Assembly (NCBI GenBank): GCA_013397455.1
Contig: VYZB01000014.1
Location: forward strand, 711,556-775,555
Direction: 5' to 3'
Length of the DNA: 64,000 bases
Source of the DNA: Crotophaga sulcirostris
Lineage: Eukaryota > Chordata > Aves > Cuculiformes > Crotophagidae
The position numbers and the translations under genes were made by a program. The notes under the pieces were generated by a model, which did not search any database, had not been told where the DNA came from, and saw only the letters and a list, made by a program, of their open reading frames with translations. Positions 58,272-64,000 of the stretch are shown piece after piece (position 1 is the first letter of the stretch; each line of letters begins with the position of its first letter).

Positions 58272-61200
58272 TTAGATTGTGTAATTACCAGAGAAGGAGA
58301 TCATCTCCTTCCAGATATTTAAATGTGATGAAACTGAAATACTTGGCTTGGACCATTAAACTTTATCATGATACAAATAATAATAGGCATTTCCATGGCT
58401 AGTTTCTTCACAGATACAGAGAAAACTCAGTCCAAGTTGGAAAAAAACAAAAGCAGTATATTATACAGGTCCTTATTCTACTGTGTGGAATGAGAAACAT
58501 CTACAGTGCACAGCACACGTGTGTGGGTGCACACACAGGCTGGTCTGGCTCTTATACATACACTTCCATTCCCCTTTAACCACTGGTAACAGACTTCTTG
58601 AGGTACAGAATTATTAGAGACATATTACAGAAGGAGATGGCTACAGCCTTTAGCACCAACTGGCGTGCTGAAGTAGAGCAAAGTGTTTGTTGTTGTCAAG
58701 TAAACAGAACAGCCATTACGCACTCAGCAACCTGACCTACAACCGTGAAAGTCAGCGTTGCTGGTTTATCGGAGTATTAAGTGATAGAGAGGCTGTTTGC
58801 CAGAACTTCTTTTATCTGCTCTTATTCTGAATCCTGTCACGTTATCTTTCAAATTTATCTAAACTACCATGACAAACAAGCAGACAGGCCCTCAAGTTTT
58901 CAGCTGCACTTCAAACAGCTTCATCCAAAGCACTGTCCTGTTTATTGCCAGACACAAGATGAACAGTGCATGTGGCTGGGTCATCTGCCACCACCCAAGG
59001 CAGGCCAGGAACAGCGAAGCACAATCATTCACCCATTACATTTTTTTTTTTTATTACAACTGGTGTTACAGACTGCAGATTTTGATTACCCAGAAAGCAG
59101 CAGTAATCAGGCTGACCAGTACCCTTCCATTGGCCTTGGTATTTCTCTGTGTGCTTCCATTGGATTGTTGCCTCTGCATTGTGCATTTCCCGATCAGCCT
59201 GCAGTGGCAAGAAATTTCTAGGATTGTACCGCACACAACACAATGTGCGGTCGATAACAAAGAATCCCAACTCATAGAGCAAGCACTATTATTATATCTA
59301 ACTGAATATCTCTAGCTAGAAGACTAACATCAGGATAATACGTCTTACGTACAGCGTGCCATTTGGTCCTTTTTCCAGACATGGATTTCACACTTTAATT
59401 CATAGCTACGTTAGTGGAGAAGCAGCAATATTTTTTATAATCAGCCGCATATTACATGAGAGTCTTCTGTATAAAACCTAGTCAAAACAGATAATGATCA
59501 ATTTTTCTCATGAATGCTTAAGGGAAGATGGAACAGGACAGATTTTATATTTTTATATATATATTAAAATATTTTCTCATAAATTCCTTTGTCCAGGCTT
59601 GACACACTGAATGACTTTTCCTGTAACAGAACTGGCAGACTCTGAAGTGCAATATTATGGGTTTCTCCTGCCAGCCTGCAGAGCAGATTGGTCTAACAGA
59701 CTGGTAATACAATACCTCTTTTTTTATATATATAATGGGTGGAGTTCTCCTTCACGATCTTCTGCTTACAAGCAATAAAAAAGCCTACCTTTTCTTCAGC
59801 GTTTCGAAGGAAACTCAATCATTTCTGTAATTCAGTAAAACGGTAAGAGCACCTGCAATATTTCTGGGGTTTCAGTGTGTTATGCTTAACTTTGCTGCAC
59901 AGAGATTATTTTATGAAGTGATTCAGTGCTCTGTGCAGACCTCAACCTCTTTAGAAAACTGGTGCTGTCGACTGCAATAGATTTTTCAACAGAACAGTCA
60001 AACAACACAAATGATTTGCAACATTGCAGGACCCAGTAATTCTCACTATTCATCTTTTCAGAAGAGCTATGAATCCAATGAAGATTTATAAGCAGAAAGT
60101 CACTTTCATTCTCAAATAATGTACAACTGGCAATATAACGCCCACACTTTTAGCAGACGCTGTTTATAACACGCTGCATCACTTGGTATTATGACACGCT
60201 GTAAAGTCTGACCTAATTTGACACGACAGCTAAAATTTAAAGGACGACATTTCCCACTTCACTTCCAAATGGGATAACTGCAACGTTCCAACAAAAGCTG
60301 GCCAGCGGGAGAAGGGCAGACGGGAAAGTGTCCGTGGTCTGCCAACTTCAAATTACTGTTGAGCAGTTCAGCAGATCTCTGGAAAAAAAATCCCTTAAAA
60401 GAGTAATTAATCATCATTTAGGAAAGGTCTTCAGTGAAGTGCATTCATTGTCTTTTATTCATGCATTACAGTTTATGAGCAAACACTGAACTTTTCTGCA
60501 CTCCTGTCCCTGTACTTCTGGCAATTCTAAGCTAGTAGCTCAGAACCGAATCCAAAAAATATGTTCGTTCTAAAACCCAAAGCAAAAAGTGCTCAAAGGT
60601 ATCTTAATATTCTCCAGTTGTTAAGGATTTTTCTAGAGATGAATCCAGGGTCCAGTGAAGAGAATGCTTCCCTGCTATTAACGCACCTCCTGGGACAGTA
60701 ACTGTTATTTCCAAACGGATCACTAAGGTCTCTTTGAAACTGCATGATGTACAGAGTTTAGAAATAAGCAAAAATCTGAGTTTCATGGATTGCAACAGAG
60801 CAACTTAGTGATTCAGAAGTTCAGAAGAGTAAATTCAGAGCACAACAAGTATCTCCTAATCAATCCAAAACTACTGCATCAAAAGCATGGTCTGTATCTG
60901 TGTACCATGGGTAAGTTCCTGAATGATTTCTTCTTCCTATCAGTATATGTCCAGGATCTAGCGTCTCCATGTGGCACAAAAGAAAATTCTCAAATCTGTT
61001 TTTAACTCCTTAACTTCACTTTAATTTCCCTCTTCACCAAAATACAGAAGTTTTAGAGTAACATATCAATCTAATTTGCACCACCCTGCAGAAAAGAAAA
61101 TCAAAATGTCACCTCAAATTTGTATTTAGCTTTTTTAAGACAATATACACGCACTGGAATTGTAGAAGCTAAAGGATATATTAAAAAAGAAATCCTCCAT

Positions 61201-62194
61201 AAGCCAAAAACTTCAACCCAGCAGCTGCAGCCTGCACTGTACTTCAATCCCAGTCAAGCAGACATTAGAGTTTAGAACGCAGTCAAAGCCTAAGAAAAAT
61301 GCTCTTCAATCAAAGCAAATCCTAATCTTTTGTGCATTTAGTGATGGTGGGACATTAAGAAAATGGGATAATTTTCCCAAATCATCTCAATGTGGAGAAG
61401 TCATATGAAAATCTCCATTTTCCATCACCTCTGTACTTCCCCTGAATGAATGCCTGAGGCAATCATTTTAAAATGCCACGGAAAAAAAAGCTGGGACAGT
61501 AGAAGTATGCTTGCTGGCAATGCTTTCTCCTTTATCTACTTCAAAATTAGTAGTGATTGTAGAAGACCTTATAAAACATGAGTAAATTCATTTTTCATCC
61601 TTAGTGGCAGTTGCCTTCAAAATCTTAGGGGAAGTGAACTCGTACTGGCTGGCTTAAGCCTTAATGAACCACTTAGAGCAGGGCAAAGGCACTACTTTCT
61701 CCAAGAGAGATAAAATAATAATTTTTATAGTAACTCTCATTTCTTCAGCAACTTAAGAACATTTCAAAGAAGACTTCCGACCTATCCTTTCAACCTAAAT
61801 TATCCAGTTATAATTACCCGGTAAAACAGTGTGACATTTCCATATACATGGCTAAACCTGGTCTTCTCATGACTAAGTCTGATTACATTCCAGAGCTGTG
61901 AATCACAGATTTCTGATATACTTAGATTATTAAAATATATTAAAAAATAAAACAAGAGACATGGACCTCATTAGGGAATCATCTCTGTTGAAGGAAATGT
62001 TTCATTTATAACTTATAACTGCCTTGATATTTTTATGCCATTGGTACATCCCTAAAAGTTTTGCACAGTGACATTTGCTATTGACCATTCAAGAGCTCAA
62101 AGAAAACCTCTCTCCATTAAGAAAATTCCCCATTTAGGATGGCAGGGGCTATGGCTCTATTCTAAACATCCAGCTCTACCATCCACTTTGAGTT
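58272..62194. other. Non-coding stretch, no recognised gene
   Basis: About 3.9 kb. Two overlapping plus-strand frames (146 and 148 codons, 58781-59315) have no recognised domain and cross a run of 12 T at 59041-59052. AT-rich simple sequence occurs at 59543-59575 and 59720-59735. No transposon or RNA gene is recognised. Confidence 0.45.
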
Positions 62195-62306
62195 ATTCAT
62201 AGAATGGTTTTGGATGGAAGGGACCTTAAAGATCATGCAGTTCCAACCCCCCTGTCACAGTCAAGGACACCTTCCACTGGATCAGGGTGCCTAAAGCCTC
62301 ATTCAA
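62195..62306 (-). mobile_element. CR1 LINE 3' fragment, minus orientation
   Basis: The plus strand reads ttcatagaatggttttgga, tggaagggaccttaaagatc, gcagttccaacccccctgtc, aaggacaccttccactggat and caggtgcct-like text, the complement of the CR1 3' end. The copy is only about 110 bases long and stops where the 'catccaacctgg' part would follow. The plus-strand frame starting in it is a by-product. Confidence 0.93.
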
Positions 62307-64000
62307 ATACCAAAACAAAGCAACGGAAAGCTAGAATAATATTAACCTTTTTGTCACCTGGATGCTATATTTTTTTACCCTTTAATTTTTTTTTTTTAAT
62401 CCAGGTACCTAGCTGTAACTGTAACCCTTATAGATCAACAGAAATGTTGTTATTTCTAGCCATTTTTAAGGTGTGTGATTAAAGTGCCAGGTTGGCTCTC
62501 TTCCACAATCTGTCTATCCACTGGGTTATTTGTAATGATGACCCCAGCAGATGTTTCACAGAGATGAGCAAGAATCACTGCAGCGTGCCGAAACAGTTAG
62601 TCTGCATCCCCCACTGATGGACTCAGACTGATTCTCAGCAGTCCAAGATTGGGTTCAAACACTGAAACAGGAGGCTTTTTCTACCTCCAGTCCTCCTCGG
62701 GCTATAACTAACTTTGAGTATACTTCTTTTAAAAAAACAATCTTCCTAAGTAAATTGCCTTAACATTATTTGGTGCAAATTCCATAGTCACCACATGTCA
62801 GCATTAATTAAATAAGCTACAACATCCTTCTGAGATCGAAGCACATCCTCACTGTTTTCTATTGGAAACCATGGGTGGAGGACTTGCCCAGCTGTGGCCT
62901 GTGGCAAACATAACAGCTTCTGACTGCACCTTCCAGGCACAGGACCCTTCTTTCCCTCAATGAGATGCTCCCATATTTCAGAGTCCTTAGTCTCAGCAGT
63001 TGAAATACCACTGTCAGCGATGGTTAGAACCAGTGAGATATAATAAGGGATTCAGTTCTACTGTTCCCACCAACGACTAAGCAAAGTGAGGCCTAAACCA
63101 ACCACAACGCTTCAGAAGGCACTGAAGTCAAGCATATACCTTGTACTACAACCAGACTAAGAATTTTAAATTCTAGTGTACATAAATTATAGTTTGCGAT
63201 GTTCTTTGAAGCTCTTTGACTGAATCTAAATACAAGGATTCCCAAGCCGCCTACAAACTGAACTATTCTGGTCATGAAACATTACCTTCCCAGCATGTGG
63301 TATGCCTATCAGCAGAAAAGTGGTGAAAAAGAACTGACTAACTTTATTTATTACATTTGTGTTGCTTACAAAACCATTTACTTAATGGATGAGTATCATT
63401 AGCAGTCCAACCACAAAAAAAAGAATAAAATGATGTGTTTCATAGGTTCATTAAAATAATATTTCAAAGCAATCATTAGAACAAGAAGCTAAAGATCCAA
63501 GAGACAGTAAGTTATCTGCAACTAAATGAGGCAGAACAAACATGTTTTGAAGTAAGTTAAGAAACATGTTTACAAATATATTACACCATAAAGAAAGCAG
63601 AGCATGAAGCTCAGAGACTGCTGTTCATGCAACTTATCAAACAAAACACCAACAAAGTGGTAACTAGTTTTAAATCAAGGGTCCTCAGACTTGTGGTCAG
63701 CATGCTGAATAAAAAGTACGTGCTTGAACACATGGCATGTAGAAGTTCACAAAGCACAGTAAAGGTAAGGTTATACATAAGTGTCCCTTAGACTAAAGCC
63801 ACAAAATGATAGACATTGTCATCCCCTACTGCGTTTTTTTTTTTAAAATCCAAACAAACAAAAAAACTAAACCCAGAATCAAACAACAAAACAACCCAGA
63901 AAGCCCTCCCTCACTATCACAGGAGCAAAGAGCATCCTTCTGCTCACAGGCTTCCATGGTGATACAGAAGCATTTCCAGCAGACCCAGCAAAGGCTGTAG
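62307..64000. other. Non-coding stretch to window end
   Basis: About 1.7 kb of AT-rich DNA with a T run at 62386-62397 and an A/C-rich tract near the end (63834-63897). No gene or transposon is recognised. A donor-like AAAG|gtaagg occurs at 63765 without a good acceptor. Confidence 0.45.
63834..63897 (+). repeat. T run followed by A/C low-complexity tract
   Basis: A run of 11 T is followed by aaaatccaaacaaacaaaa-type sequence. The composition is like the tracts at 7034 and 43089. The frame across it is composition-driven. Confidence 0.7.

Noticed and set aside
58781..59315. Two overlapping plus frames of 146 and 148 codons
   Set aside because: They overlap each other in different frames, cross a 12-T run that creates a Phe string, and match no known family.
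1..64000. CRISPR arrays, operons, phage or bacterial defence genes
   Set aside because: No direct-repeat arrays and no gene packing are present. The repeats identify bird DNA.

Overview
The window looks like avian nuclear DNA. The evidence is six fragments of CR1 LINE retrotransposons, including the characteristic CR1 3' end (the 'ttggatggggctttgag...gggaggtgtccctgcccatgg' block and ATTCTATG-type terminal octamers). The background is otherwise AT-rich, repeat-poor and eukaryotic. There is no bacterial-style gene packing, no operons and no CRISPR array. I cannot name the species or the chromosome.

I recognise no protein-coding gene, rRNA or tRNA. Open reading frames are short (177 codons at most), lie in all six frames and show no family motif I can identify. 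They fit chance in non-coding DNA. The window is best read as part of a gene desert or a very large intron. Candidate splice-flanked segments are present but unproven.

Layout: 1-88 is a polypyrimidine tract. About 1480-1830 is a GC- and CpG-richer patch, and weaker patches lie near 18030-18300, 24930-25260, 33650-33750 and 48700-48820. From 28.2 to 30.7 kb there is a small cluster of plus-strand segments with good 3' and 5' splice-site sequences: two 42-nt, one 27-nt and one 289-nt. A plus-strand CR1 copy (29826-30102) sits among them. CR1 fragments continue at 31741, 37838, 39275, 41921 and 62195. The best single exon candidate is 46573-46822, a 250-nt segment that is open in one frame and has a strong acceptor and donor. 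Several AT-rich blocks with few homopolymers (20.1, 26.3-26.8, 44.2-44.6, 46.1-46.3, 47.1-47.3 and 48.8-49.4 kb) read like conserved non-coding elements, but this is an impression that only a cross-species alignment could support. A minus-strand stretch at 57725-58271 can be read as a protein-like sequence in three successive frames and may be a decayed coding relic.

No new multi-gene system is visible. The most useful leads are the exon candidates.
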